Source: an uncultured Clostridia bacterium
GTDB taxonomy: Bacteria > Bacillota > Clostridia > Christensenellales > Borkfalkiaceae
Length of the DNA: 13,282 nucleotides
Direction of reading: 5' to 3'
Assembly (NCBI GenBank): GCA_947632165.1
Contig: CANROI010000020.1
Coordinates: 1 to 13,282 of the forward strand
The notes under the pieces were generated by a model. It was not told the DNA's origin and ran no database searches. It saw only the letters and a program-made list of their open reading frames with translations. Of the stretch, positions 6,241-13,282 are shown piece by piece (within the stretch, counting starts at the first letter, position 1; every line of letters starts with the position of its first letter). Made by a program: the position numbers and the translations under genes.

Positions 6241-6756
6241 ATGGCAGCTAAAAATCAAACGCAGATGAATGGAGACATCCGTGACCGCGAGATCCGCGTG
6301 ATCTCGCAGACGGGGGAAATGCTCGGCGTGATGAGCCCGCGCGAAGCGCTCGCGCTTGCGGAGGAGGCGGATCTCGATCTTGTCAAGATCTCGCCCGGCG
6401 CCGTTCCGCCCGTCTGTAAGATCATGGACTACGGCAAGTACAAGTTCGAGCAGGCGAAGAAGGAAAAAGAGAATCGCCGCAACCAGAAGATCGTGGAGCT
6501 CAAGGAAGTGCAGCTCTCGATGACGATCGACGTGGGCGATCTTGCCGTCAAGGCCAAGGCCGCGACGAAGTTTTTGACCGCCGGCAACAAGGTCAAGGTC
6601 TCGATCCGCCTGCGCGGCAGGCAGATGGCGCATGCCAACCTCGCGAAAGACGTCATGAACAACTTCTATACGGGGCTTCAGGAGATCGCCGTCATCGAAA
6701 AGCCGATGAACATGGAGGGGCGCAACATCATCATGATCCTCGCGCCCAAGAAGTGA
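6241..6756 (+). CDS. infC: Translation initiation factor IF-3
   Basis: IF-3 binds the 30S subunit, prevents premature 50S joining and checks start codon and initiator tRNA pairing. The 171-residue product has the N-terminal domain (about 1-75, with GEMLGVMSPREAL), a lysine-rich linker (KYKFEQAKKEKENRR) and the C-terminal 30S-binding domain (about 90-171, with RLRGRQMAH). The length is normal. The chosen ATG has GAGAGG only 3 nt upstream, which is closer than usual. The next in-frame ATG (6265) has no ribosome-binding site and would cut a little of the N-terminus, so 6241 is preferred. It is the first gene of the infC-rpmI-rplT operon. Confidence 0.97.
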   Translation: MAAKNQTQMNGDIRDREIRVISQTGEMLGVMSPREALALAEEADLDLVKISPGAVPPVCKIMDYGKYKFEQAKKEKENRRNQKIVELKEVQLSMTIDVGDLAVKAKAATKFLTAGNKVKVSIRLRGRQMAHANLAKDVMNNFYTGLQEIAVIEKPMNMEGRNIIMILAPKK

Positions 6757-6826
6757 TCGTCGGAAGGGCAAATCGCGGAAGTTCTTCCGTGTGAATAATT
6801 TTGTGAAATATTTGGAGGATAAAAGT

Positions 6827-7027
6827 ATGCCGAAACAAAAATCGCACAGCGGTTCAAAGAAGCGCTTTTGGCTCACCGGCACGGGGAAGGTCAACAGACC
6901 TCACGGCGGCAAGAACCACAAGGCGGAAACCAAGAACAGAAAGAGAAAGAGAAGCCTGCGTCAGGTCGTCCTCGTCTCCAAGACGCAGGAAAACACCGTG
7001 AAGCGGATGATTCCCTATAAGGATTAA
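6827..7027 (+). CDS. rpmI: 50S ribosomal protein L35
   Basis: Small basic protein of the large ribosomal subunit, 66 residues, beginning MPKQKSHSGSKKRF with a Lys/Arg-rich body as expected for bL35. The ATG at 6827 has GGAGG at 6814-6818, 8 nt upstream. The frame is open from a GTG at 6791, but that would add 12 residues not seen in L35 and lacks a ribosome-binding site. It sits 70 nt after infC and 15 nt before rplT in the standard order. Confidence 0.97.
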   Translation: MPKQKSHSGSKKRFWLTGTGKVNRPHGGKNHKAETKNRKRKRSLRQVVLVSKTQENTVKRMIPYKD

Positions 7028-7042
7028 CGGAGGTAGCGTGAG

Positions 7043-7393
7043 ATGAGAATTAAAAGAGCGGTAAACGCTGTCAAAAAGCGCAGAAAGATCTTTAAGCTTT
7101 CGAAGGGCTACTTCGGCTGCAAGAGCAAGAACTATCGCATCGCCCGTCAGGCGGTGATGAAGTCGCTCAGCTATGCCTATGTCGGCAGAAAGCGCAGAAA
7201 GCGCGATATGCGCGCACTCTGGATCGCCCGCATCAACGCAGGCGCAAGGGTCAACGGGCTTTCCTATTCCAAACTGATGCACGGGCTGAAGGTCGCGGGC
7301 ATCGATCTCAACCGCAAGGTCTTATCCGATCTCGCGATTTCGGACGCAGAAGGGTTCGCCGCAGTCTGCGAGAAGGCGAAAGCCGCACTGTAA
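7043..7393 (+). CDS. rplT: 50S ribosomal protein L20
   Basis: 23S rRNA-binding protein needed early in large-subunit assembly, and in Firmicutes also the repressor of its own operon. The 116-residue product has the usual size, a long basic N-terminal segment and the signature YAYVGRKRRKRDMRALWIAR. GGAGG at about 7030-7034 lies 8 nt upstream of the start. It is the last gene before the terminator at 7401. Confidence 0.98.
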   Translation: MRIKRAVNAVKKRRKIFKLSKGYFGCKSKNYRIARQAVMKSLSYAYVGRKRRKRDMRALWIARINAGARVNGLSYSKLMHGLKVAGIDLNRKVLSDLAISDAEGFAAVCEKAKAAL

Positions 7394-7400
7394 GAAAGAA

Positions 7401-7425
7401 AAGCCTTTGCAAAAAGGCTTTTTTT
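7401..7425 (+). terminator. Intrinsic terminator after rplT
   Basis: A perfect 8-bp stem, AAGCCTTT (7401-7408) with AAAGGCTT (7413-7420), a GCAA loop and a T run to 7425. It ends only 7 nt before the ATG of the next gene. Confidence 0.85.
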
Positions 7426-7432
7426 GCAAGGA

Positions 7433-8209
7433 ATGGTCATCGTTTCCAAACAAAATCCCGTCGTAAAAGAGCTCGCTTCCCTCAAAGAGAAGAAGGGAAG
7501 AAGGGAGCGCGGGACCTTCCTCGTCGAAGGTGAAAAGATGTTCCGCGAATGCATGGAGAGCGGCATGGAGATCGTGCGGATCGCCCTTCTCGCAACGAAA
7601 GATCGCCCGCCGCTCACAGAGACGTCCTTTATCGAGGGCCGTTTCGCGCCCGAAAGCCTTGTTCTGCTCGGCGAAGACGCGTTCCGCGCGGTCTGCGACG
7701 AGAAGACGCCGCAGGGCGTCGTCGCGGAAGTGAAGATCCCGCAGCACGATCTGAGGCCGCCGGAGGGTTGCTGCCTGTTTCTCGACGGGCTTGCCGATCC
7801 CGCCAATGTGGGCGCGGTCGTGCGGACGGCCGCCGCGGCGGGCTACCGCGAGATCTATCTTGCGGACTGCGCCGATCCTTACGCTCCGAAGAGCGTGCGG
7901 GCGTCGATGAGCGGGGTATTCCATACGAAGCTCATGCGCGGCTCGCGGGAAGAGATCTTGCGCGTGCTCGGGGACGTGCCCATGATCGCGGCGGATATGG
8001 ATGGCGAGAACGTGTTCCCGTTCGTCCCGCCCGAGCGGTTCTGTCTCTGCATCGGGAACGAGGGCAACGGGCTCTCCGAAGCCGTGCGCGCGCGGGCGGA
8101 TCATACGGTCGCCATTCCGATGGAGGGCAGCGTCGAGAGCCTGAACGCCTCCGTTTCGGCAGGCATTCTGATGTATTTTTTGAAAAAGAACAAGGAGAAT
8201 GGCATATGA
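7433..8209 (+). CDS. TrmH/SpoU-family RNA 2'-O-methyltransferase
   Basis: SPOUT-class enzyme predicted to methylate a ribose 2'-OH in rRNA using S-adenosylmethionine. The exact target is not known from sequence. The 258-residue product has an N-terminal substrate-binding domain (about 1-105, starting with the typical VKELASLKEKKGRRERGTFL) and the knotted catalytic domain. That domain shows motif 1 DGLADPANVGAVVRTA with Arg131, motif 2 GNEGNGLS (208-215) and motif 3 IPMEGSVESLNAS (229-241 approx.). A related gene, ysgA, lies near rplT in Bacillus. The start is uncertain: AAGGA (7428-7432) touches the ATG, leaving no spacer, and the only upstream alternative, TTG 7424, lies in the terminator T run. 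It overlaps yebC by 4 nt, suggesting co-translation. Confidence 0.93.
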   Translation: MVIVSKQNPVVKELASLKEKKGRRERGTFLVEGEKMFRECMESGMEIVRIALLATKDRPPLTETSFIEGRFAPESLVLLGEDAFRAVCDEKTPQGVVAEVKIPQHDLRPPEGCCLFLDGLADPANVGAVVRTAAAAGYREIYLADCADPYAPKSVRASMSGVFHTKLMRGSREEILRVLGDVPMIAADMDGENVFPFVPPERFCLCIGNEGNGLSEAVRARADHTVAIPMEGSVESLNASVSAGILMYFLKKNKENGI

Positions 8210-8946
8210 GTGGTCACAGCAAATGGCATAATATTCAAGCAAAGAAGGGCAAGGCGGACGCCGCAAGGGGCAAGATCTTCACCAAGCTCGGCAGAGAGCT
8301 GGCAGTCGCGGCGAAGGGGAATCCCAACCCCTCGACGAACAGCAAACTTGCCGACGTCATCGCCAAGGCGAAGGCGGCGAACATGCCCAACGACAATATC
8401 GAGCGCTCGATCAAAAAGGCAGCGGGCGAAATGGGGGACAAGGACTACAAGGAGCTCACCTACGAAGGTTACGGCGTCGGCGGGGCGGCGGTCATCATCA
8501 CCACCCTTACGGACAACAACAACCGCACGGCGAGCGACGTGCGCGCGATCATGTCGAAGCACGGCGGATCGCTCGGCACAACGGGTTCGGTCTCCTATAT
8601 GTTCGAGAACAAGGGGCTCATCGTCGTGGAGCGCACCCCTCAGCTCGATGAGGACACCGTCACCGAGTATGCGATCGAAGCGGGTGCGGACGATGTGGTC
8701 GCCTCCGACGACGCATTTGAGATCTACACCTCCCCCGCGGCGTTCTCGGAAGTGAGAAAGTATCTCGAAGAGAAGGGGCTCTCGTTCCTTCAGGCGGAGA
8801 TCTCGATGATCCCGCAGAACAAGATCACGCTTGCGCCCGAGAAGCTCGAGACCTTCCTGAAGATGCTCGATAAGCTGGACGAGAACGACGATGTCCAGCA
8901 GGTCTATCACAACGTCGAGCTCCCCGAAGAGGACGACGAAGACTAA
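8206..8946 (+). CDS. YebC/PmpR-family regulatory protein
   Basis: The 246-residue product begins with the family hallmark SGHSKWHNIQAKKGK. It contains the conserved stretches NMPNDNIERSIKKA and YEGYGVGGAAVIITTLTDN and ends in an acidic tail. The family was described as DNA-binding transcriptional regulators. More recent work links some members to the ribosome and translation of proline-rich stretches. Which role applies here cannot be told from the sequence. The ATG overlaps the stop of the methyltransferase gene (ATGA), and AAGGAG (8192-8197) lies 8 nt upstream. The reading frame is open far upstream into the previous gene, but that part is only an overlapping frame. Confidence 0.95.
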   Translation: MSGHSKWHNIQAKKGKADAARGKIFTKLGRELAVAAKGNPNPSTNSKLADVIAKAKAANMPNDNIERSIKKAAGEMGDKDYKELTYEGYGVGGAAVIITTLTDNNNRTASDVRAIMSKHGGSLGTTGSVSYMFENKGLIVVERTPQLDEDTVTEYAIEAGADDVVASDDAFEIYTSPAAFSEVRKYLEEKGLSFLQAEISMIPQNKITLAPEKLETFLKMLDKLDENDDVQQVYHNVELPEEDDED

Positions 8947-8971
8947 AGGCCCAGGGAACGGGCAGAATACG

Positions 8972-9008
8972 AACGCCGCCGACCGCGGAATGCGGCCGGC
9001 GGCGTTTT
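8972..9008 (+). terminator. Intrinsic terminator after yebC
   Basis: A 15-nt arm (AACGCCGCCGACCGC, 8972-8986) pairs with 8992-9006 with one mismatch and a 5-nt loop, followed by TTTTATCTTG and a further T run (9017-9023). It separates the plus-strand block from the convergent metallopeptidase gene. The minus-strand side lacks a good T run. Confidence 0.9.
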
Positions 9009-9030
9009 ATCTTGTCTTTTTTTCGTCCGC

Positions 9031-9765
9031 TTAGTTCCGTCTGCGGGTAAAGGAGAGGACGATCAGCAGGAAGCGCAGGAAGTAGACGAGCGAGATCATC
9101 ATGGAGGCGACATAGGTCATTGCGGCGGCGGAGAGCACTTTGCTTGCGCCGCGCAGTTCGTCCGAAGTGAGGATCCCTTCCTCCTCGAGCATCCGCTTCG
9201 CCCTGTGCGAGGCGTTGAACTCCACGGGCAGGGTCACGAGCATGAAGATGGTAGAGAGGGAATAGAGCGCGATGCCGATGTACATGAGCCATTGGCCCGC
9301 GGAGAGCGCGCCGGACGCCGTCGAGATCCCGAGGCAGAGGTCGAGGATGATCCCGAGCAGGACAAGCGGTATGGCGAGCCGCGAGCCGATGTTGACGGCG
9401 GGCACTAAGATGGTGCGCACCCGGTAGGGAAGGTAGCCGCTCTGCTTCTGCATCACATGCCCGACCTCGTGCGCCGCAACGGCGACGGCGGCGACGCTCG
9501 CGGAGCCGTAGGTGCTCTCGGAGAGGTTGACCTGCCGCTTCGTGGGGTCGTAATGGTCGGTGAGGCTTCCCTTCACGCGGTTGACGGAGATCTCCCTCAC
9601 GCCGCCCTTCCGCAGCAGCCGCACAGCGGTGTCGTAGCCCGTCATGCGGGAGGAATTGGGCACGCCGTCATATTTGGCGTAGGTGGAGTTGACTTTCATG
9701 CTCGCCCACGCCGAAAGCCCCATGAAGGGGATGAGGATGAGCAAAAACAAAAAATAGGAATACAT
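9031..9765 (-). CDS. Membrane zinc metallopeptidase, YugP type
   Basis: The 244-residue membrane protein has an N-terminal transmembrane segment (YFLFLLILIPFMGL), a zinc-binding HEVGH motif at about 99-103, two central hydrophobic segments (about 117-138 and 157-180) and a C-terminal one. The motif VEFNASHRA after the third hydrophobic segment is typical of the YugP-like neutral zinc metallopeptidases. The physiological substrate is unknown. Start choice: the ATG at 9780 has no ribosome-binding site and coincides with the expected transcription start. The ATG at 9765 has TGAGG (9775-9779) 9 nt upstream, so I use 9765. It is convergent with yebC. Confidence 0.92.
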   Translation of the reverse strand: MYSYFLFLLILIPFMGLSAWASMKVNSTYAKYDGVPNSSRMTGYDTAVRLLRKGGVREISVNRVKGSLTDHYDPTKRQVNLSESTYGSASVAAVAVAAHEVGHVMQKQSGYLPYRVRTILVPAVNIGSRLAIPLVLLGIILDLCLGISTASGALSAGQWLMYIGIALYSLSTIFMLVTLPVEFNASHRAKRMLEEEGILTSDELRGASKVLSAAAMTYVASMMISLVYFLRFLLIVLSFTRRRN

Positions 9766-9784
9766 GATACTATACCTCATGGAT

Positions 9785-9790
9785 ATTATA
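9785..9790 (-). promoter_or_regulatory. -10 box of the metallopeptidase gene
   Basis: On the minus strand there is a perfect TATAAT about 20 nt upstream of the ATG at 9765. The matching -35 is poor: TTTTAA at 9808-9813, with a 17-nt spacer. Transcription would start near 9778. Confidence 0.5.
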
Positions 9791-9874
9791 ACACAAAAAG
9801 GGCGCCGTTAAAACCCTATCTGACAAATTTTTTCGGCGCATGCGGCCGATTCCGGCAGAATTGCGGCAGGCCGT

Positions 9875-10780
9875 TTACCCGAGCAGCCGTCCGATCTTGT
9901 CCATCATCTCCTTTTTGTGCTCCATGAGCGAATGCGCATAGCGCTGCAGCGTCATCATGGGGTTCTTGTGCCCGAGGATCTCCGCGAGCGTCTTCACGTC
10001 CATTCCCATCTCGAGCGCCCGCGTCGCGAAGGTGTGGCGGAGCGCATGGAATCCCTTGTGCGCGATCCCGAGCTTGTCGAGCAGATGCTCGAAGGTCCGC
10101 TGATAAGTGCGCACCTGCGCGCCGTATTCCGTCTTGCCGGCCACGACAAATTCGCCTTCCGTACTCCGTTTGATCTCCCGCAGGTAAGCCGTGATCCGCC
10201 GCGGCAGAGGGATCACCCGTTCCGAGCTCTGCGTCTTGGCCGTATCGAAAAACTTCCTGTAATGCCCGTTTTCCCAGCCGTCGTAGCAGGTCTTTGTCAC
10301 CGTGAGCATTCCCCGGCGGAGGTCTACATCGTCCCAGGTGAGGGCGAGGAGCTCGCCGATGCGGAGCCCCGTGTAGAGGGTCAGCAGGATCCCGCACAGA
10401 TGGGGTGCATGATGTCCGAGAATGTATTTCTCGATCTTTTTCTGTTCTCCCTTGCCGAAGCAGACGACCTTTTTCCCCCGCGGCTTCGGGCGGATGATCG
10501 TGTCGGAGAACTGCTTGTCTGTGACCCCGAGCGAGACCGCCGCCTTCAGCGACGATTTCAGGAGGGACAGCACCCCGTTGATCGTGCTTGCCGCCAGATC
10601 CGGAAGCGAGGCGGAAAATTTCTGCAGCCGGATCGCCGTCAGCGCTCCGAGTTCGCAACCGCCGAGACCGGGCAAGAGGTATTTCTCTGCCTGGCAGCGG
10701 TATTTCTCATAGGTCCGCTCTTTCACAGACGGTCTTACATAGAGTTCCAGCCATTCATCCAACCATTCTTTGTACAACAT
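9875..10780 (-). CDS. Tyrosine recombinase / phage-type integrase
   Basis: Site-specific DNA recombinase of 301 residues. The N-terminal SAM-like core-binding domain (about 1-85, WLDEWLELYVRPSVKERTYEKY) is followed by the catalytic domain. The full catalytic set is visible: R140 (TGLRIGELL), K182 (AKTQSSERVIPL), H245 and R248 (FHALRHTFA), H271 (LGHKNP) and the nucleophile Y281 (LQRYAHS). The enzyme should therefore be active. GGGAG (10787-10791) lies 6 nt before the ATG. It has no AP2-like arm-binding domain at the start and no excisionase, relaxase or phage genes nearby. Base composition looks like the neighbours. It may be a remnant or a resident recombinase. The usual XerC/XerD proteins are similar in size, but this sequence reads more like the phage-integrase type. 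Confidence 0.95.
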   Translation of the reverse strand: MLYKEWLDEWLELYVRPSVKERTYEKYRCQAEKYLLPGLGGCELGALTAIRLQKFSASLPDLAASTINGVLSLLKSSLKAAVSLGVTDKQFSDTIIRPKPRGKKVVCFGKGEQKKIEKYILGHHAPHLCGILLTLYTGLRIGELLALTWDDVDLRRGMLTVTKTCYDGWENGHYRKFFDTAKTQSSERVIPLPRRITAYLREIKRSTEGEFVVAGKTEYGAQVRTYQRTFEHLLDKLGIAHKGFHALRHTFATRALEMGMDVKTLAEILGHKNPMMTLQRYAHSLMEHKKEMMDKIGRLLG

Positions 10781-10805
10781 TTTCTTCTCCCGTAGGTATG
10801 ATTTC

Positions 10806-10819
10806 GGCGCAAAAGCGCC
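10806..10819. repeat. Short hairpin upstream of the recombinase gene
   Basis: GGCGC (10806-10810) and GCGCC (10815-10819) form a perfect 5-bp stem with a 4-nt loop. It lies 14 nt upstream of the recombinase ribosome-binding site, so it could be an operator or an mRNA structure. Function unknown. Confidence 0.35.
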
Positions 10820-10854
10820 TCGATTATCATACGTCTTTCATCGGTCGGATGCAT

Positions 10855-10882
10855 GAAAAAAGCCGTCCGAAATTCGGACGGC
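10855..10882 (-). terminator. Second terminator downstream of the oxidoreductase gene
   Basis: A perfect 9-bp stem, GCCGTCCGA (10862-10870) with TCGGACGGC (10874-10882), and a 3-nt loop. On the minus strand seven T residues follow. It lies between the oxidoreductase and recombinase genes and should stop read-through into the latter. Confidence 0.88.
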
Positions 10883-10899
10883 CGTCCCGGGCCGGGGAT

Positions 10900-10934
10900 A
10901 TGAAAAGACAGCGGAGATGATCCCCGCTGTCTTT
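10900..10934 (-). terminator. First terminator downstream of the oxidoreductase gene
   Basis: A perfect 11-bp stem, AAAGACAGCGG (10904-10914) with CCGCTGTCTTT (10924-10934), followed on the minus strand by TTTTCATATC. It is about 40 nt after the stop codon of the oxidoreductase gene. Confidence 0.82.
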
Positions 10935-10950
10935 CTGAATGTTTGTCCGG

Positions 10951-10970
10951 ACCGAAGCAAACGCTTCGGT
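10951..10970 (-). repeat. Hairpin just after the oxidoreductase stop codon
   Basis: ACCGAAGC (10951-10958) and GCTTCGGT (10963-10970) form a perfect 8-bp stem with a 4-nt loop. On the minus strand no T run follows, so it is not a terminator by itself. It may protect the mRNA 3' end. Confidence 0.5.
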
Positions 10971-10975
10971 GCAGA

Positions 10976-13282
10976 TTATTCTCTGCCCGCCATCTTCTTG
11001 TAGCCTTCGAGGCGCTCTTTGGAGCTCTCCTCCGTCTTCTTGAAGAGCTCGTCCGCGATCGCGGGCTGGGTCTTCTTCAGCGAAGCATATCTCGTCTCGC
11101 CGAGGATGAACGCCTGATAGTCGCCCGTCGGATCCTTCGAATCGAGGGTGAAGGGATTCTCGCCCTTCGCCGTGAGTTCGGGATTGTAGCGGTAGAGCTG
11201 CCAATAGCCGCAATCGACCGCATTTTTCTCCTCCGTCTGCGACTTCGTCATGTTAATGCCGTGGTTGATGCAGGGCGCGTAGCAGATGATGAGGGAGGGA
11301 CCGTGGTAGCTTTCCGCTTCCTTGAGCGCTTTGACGAGCTGTGCCTTGTCCGCGCCCATCGCGCACTGCGCGACGTACACATAGCCGTAGGAAGCTGCAA
11401 TCATGCCGAGGTCCTTCTTCTTGACGCGCTTGCCGCTCGAAGCGAACTTCGCGACCGCGCCGATCGGGGTGGACTTACTTGCCTGACCGCCGGTGTTCGA
11501 GTAGACTTCGGTGTCGAGGACGAGCACGTTGACGTCCTCGCCGCTGGCGAGCACATGATCGAGCCCGCCGTAGCCGATGTCGTACGCCCAGCCGTCGCCG
11601 CCGATGATCCAGAAGGACTTCTTCACGAGGCAATCTTTCTCCGCGAGGATCTCGTCCACGAGTTGAAGCTCTTCGCCCTCGCATTCCGCGCGGCAGCCCT
11701 CGAGGTCCTTGATGAGCGCCGCGGAAGCCTTCTTGCTTCCCTCCGCGTCGTCGCAGTTTTCAAGCCAATCGCAGAGGATCTTCTTGCAATCGGGATATTC
11801 GTTCCACATCTCGGCAAGCTTTTCGATCTTCTCGGCGAGTGCGCCGCGGCGTGCCTTGTAGGCAAGGTGCATGCCGTAGCCGAATTCGGCGTTGTCCTCG
11901 AAGAGGGAGTTTGCCCAGGCGGGGCCGTGGCCCTGCTTGTTCACGGTGTAGGGGCAGGTGGGGGAGGAGCCGCCGTAGATGGACGAGCAGCCCGTCGCAT
12001 TGGCGACGATCATCCGATCGCCGAAGAGCTGGGTGACGACCTTGACGTAAGGCGTCTCGCCGCAGCCCGCGCATGCGCCCGAGAACTCGAACAGGGAGGG
12101 CGTGAATTGGGACTTCTTGACGTCCGCCATCTTTTCGGTGACTTCCGCGGGGATGTCGGGCAGCGTCTGTGCAAATTCCCAATTCTTCGCTTCCGTCTCT
12201 TCGAGCTGTGCGAAGGGCACCATGTTGAGGGCACATGCGGCGGGATCGGCTTTCGCGCCGTTCTTCTCCGCGTCCGTGCGCGCCTTCTGGTTGACCGGGC
12301 AGATCTCCGCACAGACGCCGCAGCCCATGCAGTCGAGCGGGCTCACCTGCATCCGGAAGGAGTAGCCCTTTGCCTGGAGCGCAGGCTTTGTCGCGAAGGC
12401 CTCGGGCTTCTCCGCGCCGTCCGCAACGAGATAGGGTCTGATGCAGGCGTGCGGGCAGACGAATGCGCATTGGTTGCATTGGATGCATTTCTCGATGTTC
12501 CATGCGGGAACGGTGACGGCTACGCCGCGCTTCTCGTACTTCGTCGTACCGGTGGGAACGGAGCCGTCCGCGTTGAAGGCGGAGGAAGGCAGCTTGTCGC
12601 CCTCGAGCGCGAGGATGGGCGCGATCACGGAACGGAAGTAGTCGTTGTCCGCGAGCTTGACCATCTCGGCGCCCTCGTTCGTCGTCGCCCAATCTTCGGG
12701 GATCTCGATCTTGACGAGGTGTTCCTTCGCCGAGTCGATCGCGTTGTAGTTCATCTGCACGATCGCGTCGCCCTTTCTTGCGAAGGACTTATATGCCATC
12801 TTCTTCATGTAGTCGACGGCGTCCGTATACGGCATGATCTGCTCGTTGATGAGGAAGAATGCCGACTGCAGGATGGTATTCGTCCTGCCGCCGAGGCCGA
12901 GCCCGCGCGCGATCTTGATCGCGTCGATCACGTAGAACTTCGCATGCTTTTTCGCAAGGATGTTCTTCATCTTCGCGGGAAGGTTGGCGCTGAGCTCTTC
13001 GACCGTCGTCCAGGGCGCATTCAGAAGGAAGGAGCCGCCCTCTTTGAGGTCGCTGGCCATGTCATAGCGGATGACATAGGAGGGGTTGTGGCAGGCGATG
13101 AAGTCCGCCGCGTCGATGAGGTACTCGCTCTGGATGGGCTTCTTGCCGAATCTGAGATGGGAGACGGTGATGCCGCCCGACTTCTTGGAATCGTAGAAGA
13201 AGTAGGCCTGCGCGTACATATCGGTGTGGTCGCCGATGATCTTGATGGAGTTCTTGTTCGCGCCGACCGTGCCGTCCGAGCC
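10976..13282 (-). CDS. nifJ: Pyruvate:ferredoxin (flavodoxin) oxidoreductase, 5' end outside the window
   Basis: Oxygen-sensitive enzyme that converts pyruvate and CoA to acetyl-CoA, CO2 and reduced ferredoxin, central to energy metabolism in anaerobes. The 768 visible residues are open to the window edge and start inside the conserved GSDGTVGANKNSIKIIGDHT, so roughly 400 N-terminal residues are missing. In order come the receptor-type domain, a two-cluster ferredoxin domain (CIQCNQCAFVCP at about 266-277 and CMGCGVCAEICP at about 318-329) and the thiamine diphosphate domain with GDGWAYDIG (about 562) and DTEVYSNTGGQ (about 590). The four proximal-cluster cysteines are C404 (GACAGC), C407, C432 (ATGCSS) and C671 (YAPCINHG), with spacing close to that of the Desulfovibrio enzyme. 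It ends with tandem terminators. An internal ATG at 13219 is not the start. Confidence 0.97.
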   Translation of the reverse strand, partial: GSDGTVGANKNSIKIIGDHTDMYAQAYFFYDSKKSGGITVSHLRFGKKPIQSEYLIDAADFIACHNPSYVIRYDMASDLKEGGSFLLNAPWTTVEELSANLPAKMKNILAKKHAKFYVIDAIKIARGLGLGGRTNTILQSAFFLINEQIMPYTDAVDYMKKMAYKSFARKGDAIVQMNYNAIDSAKEHLVKIEIPEDWATTNEGAEMVKLADNDYFRSVIAPILALEGDKLPSSAFNADGSVPTGTTKYEKRGVAVTVPAWNIEKCIQCNQCAFVCPHACIRPYLVADGAEKPEAFATKPALQAKGYSFRMQVSPLDCMGCGVCAEICPVNQKARTDAEKNGAKADPAACALNMVPFAQLEETEAKNWEFAQTLPDIPAEVTEKMADVKKSQFTPSLFEFSGACAGCGETPYVKVVTQLFGDRMIVANATGCSSIYGGSSPTCPYTVNKQGHGPAWANSLFEDNAEFGYGMHLAYKARRGALAEKIEKLAEMWNEYPDCKKILCDWLENCDDAEGSKKASAALIKDLEGCRAECEGEELQLVDEILAEKDCLVKKSFWIIGGDGWAYDIGYGGLDHVLASGEDVNVLVLDTEVYSNTGGQASKSTPIGAVAKFASSGKRVKKKDLGMIAASYGYVYVAQCAMGADKAQLVKALKEAESYHGPSLIICYAPCINHGINMTKSQTEEKNAVDCGYWQLYRYNPELTAKGENPFTLDSKDPTGDYQAFILGETRYASLKKTQPAIADELFKKTEESSKERLEGYKKMAGRE

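Noticed and set aside
7549..8205. A long plus-strand frame that would make YebC a 465-residue fusion
   Set aside because: The upstream part overlaps the methyltransferase gene in another frame, and YebC homology starts at 8206 with a good ribosome-binding site.
1..13282. CRISPR array, insertion sequence or toxin-antitoxin pair
   Set aside because: I saw no regularly spaced repeats, no transposase and no small gene pair typical of these systems.

Overview
The window looks like a chromosomal housekeeping segment of an anaerobic, fairly GC-rich member of the Bacillota, most likely class Clostridia. The evidence is a pyruvate:ferredoxin oxidoreductase, a YtxC-like protein next to thrS (an arrangement known from spore-forming Firmicutes), a threonine T-box leader, an infC-rpmI-rplT operon with a leader attenuator, consensus sigma-A promoters with 17-nt spacers and classical intrinsic terminators. 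I cannot assign a genus from the sequence alone.

Layout, left to right. The left edge cuts a tRNA-Ser(GGA) gene on the minus strand. leuS follows, also on the minus strand, with its own promoter and terminator. A 358-nt intergenic space comes next. It holds several strong inverted repeats, a minus-strand terminator and a possible competing anti-terminator sequence, and it is the least explained part of the window. On the plus strand there is a YtxC-like gene, whose stop codon is embedded in a consensus promoter, then a T-box leader, thrS, a second promoter with a leader and attenuator, infC-rpmI-rplT, an intrinsic terminator, a TrmH/SpoU-family rRNA methyltransferase gene and yebC (the last two overlap by 4 nt). 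A strong terminator closes this block.

The right third is on the minus strand: a membrane zinc metallopeptidase of the YugP type, a lone tyrosine recombinase, and the C-terminal two thirds of a pyruvate:ferredoxin oxidoreductase gene that runs off the right edge.

Most genes serve translation: charging of Leu and Thr tRNAs, a serine tRNA, initiation factor 3, ribosomal proteins L35 and L20, an rRNA methyltransferase, and YebC, a family linked to transcription control and more recently to translation of proline-rich stretches. The oxidoreductase supplies acetyl-CoA and reduced ferredoxin in anaerobic metabolism. The recombinase is the only mobile-type gene, and I found no other mobile-element genes, no attachment repeats and no CRISPR array. 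I see no clear novel multi-gene system. The best candidates for something undescribed are the structured leuS-ytxC intergenic region and the lone recombinase.
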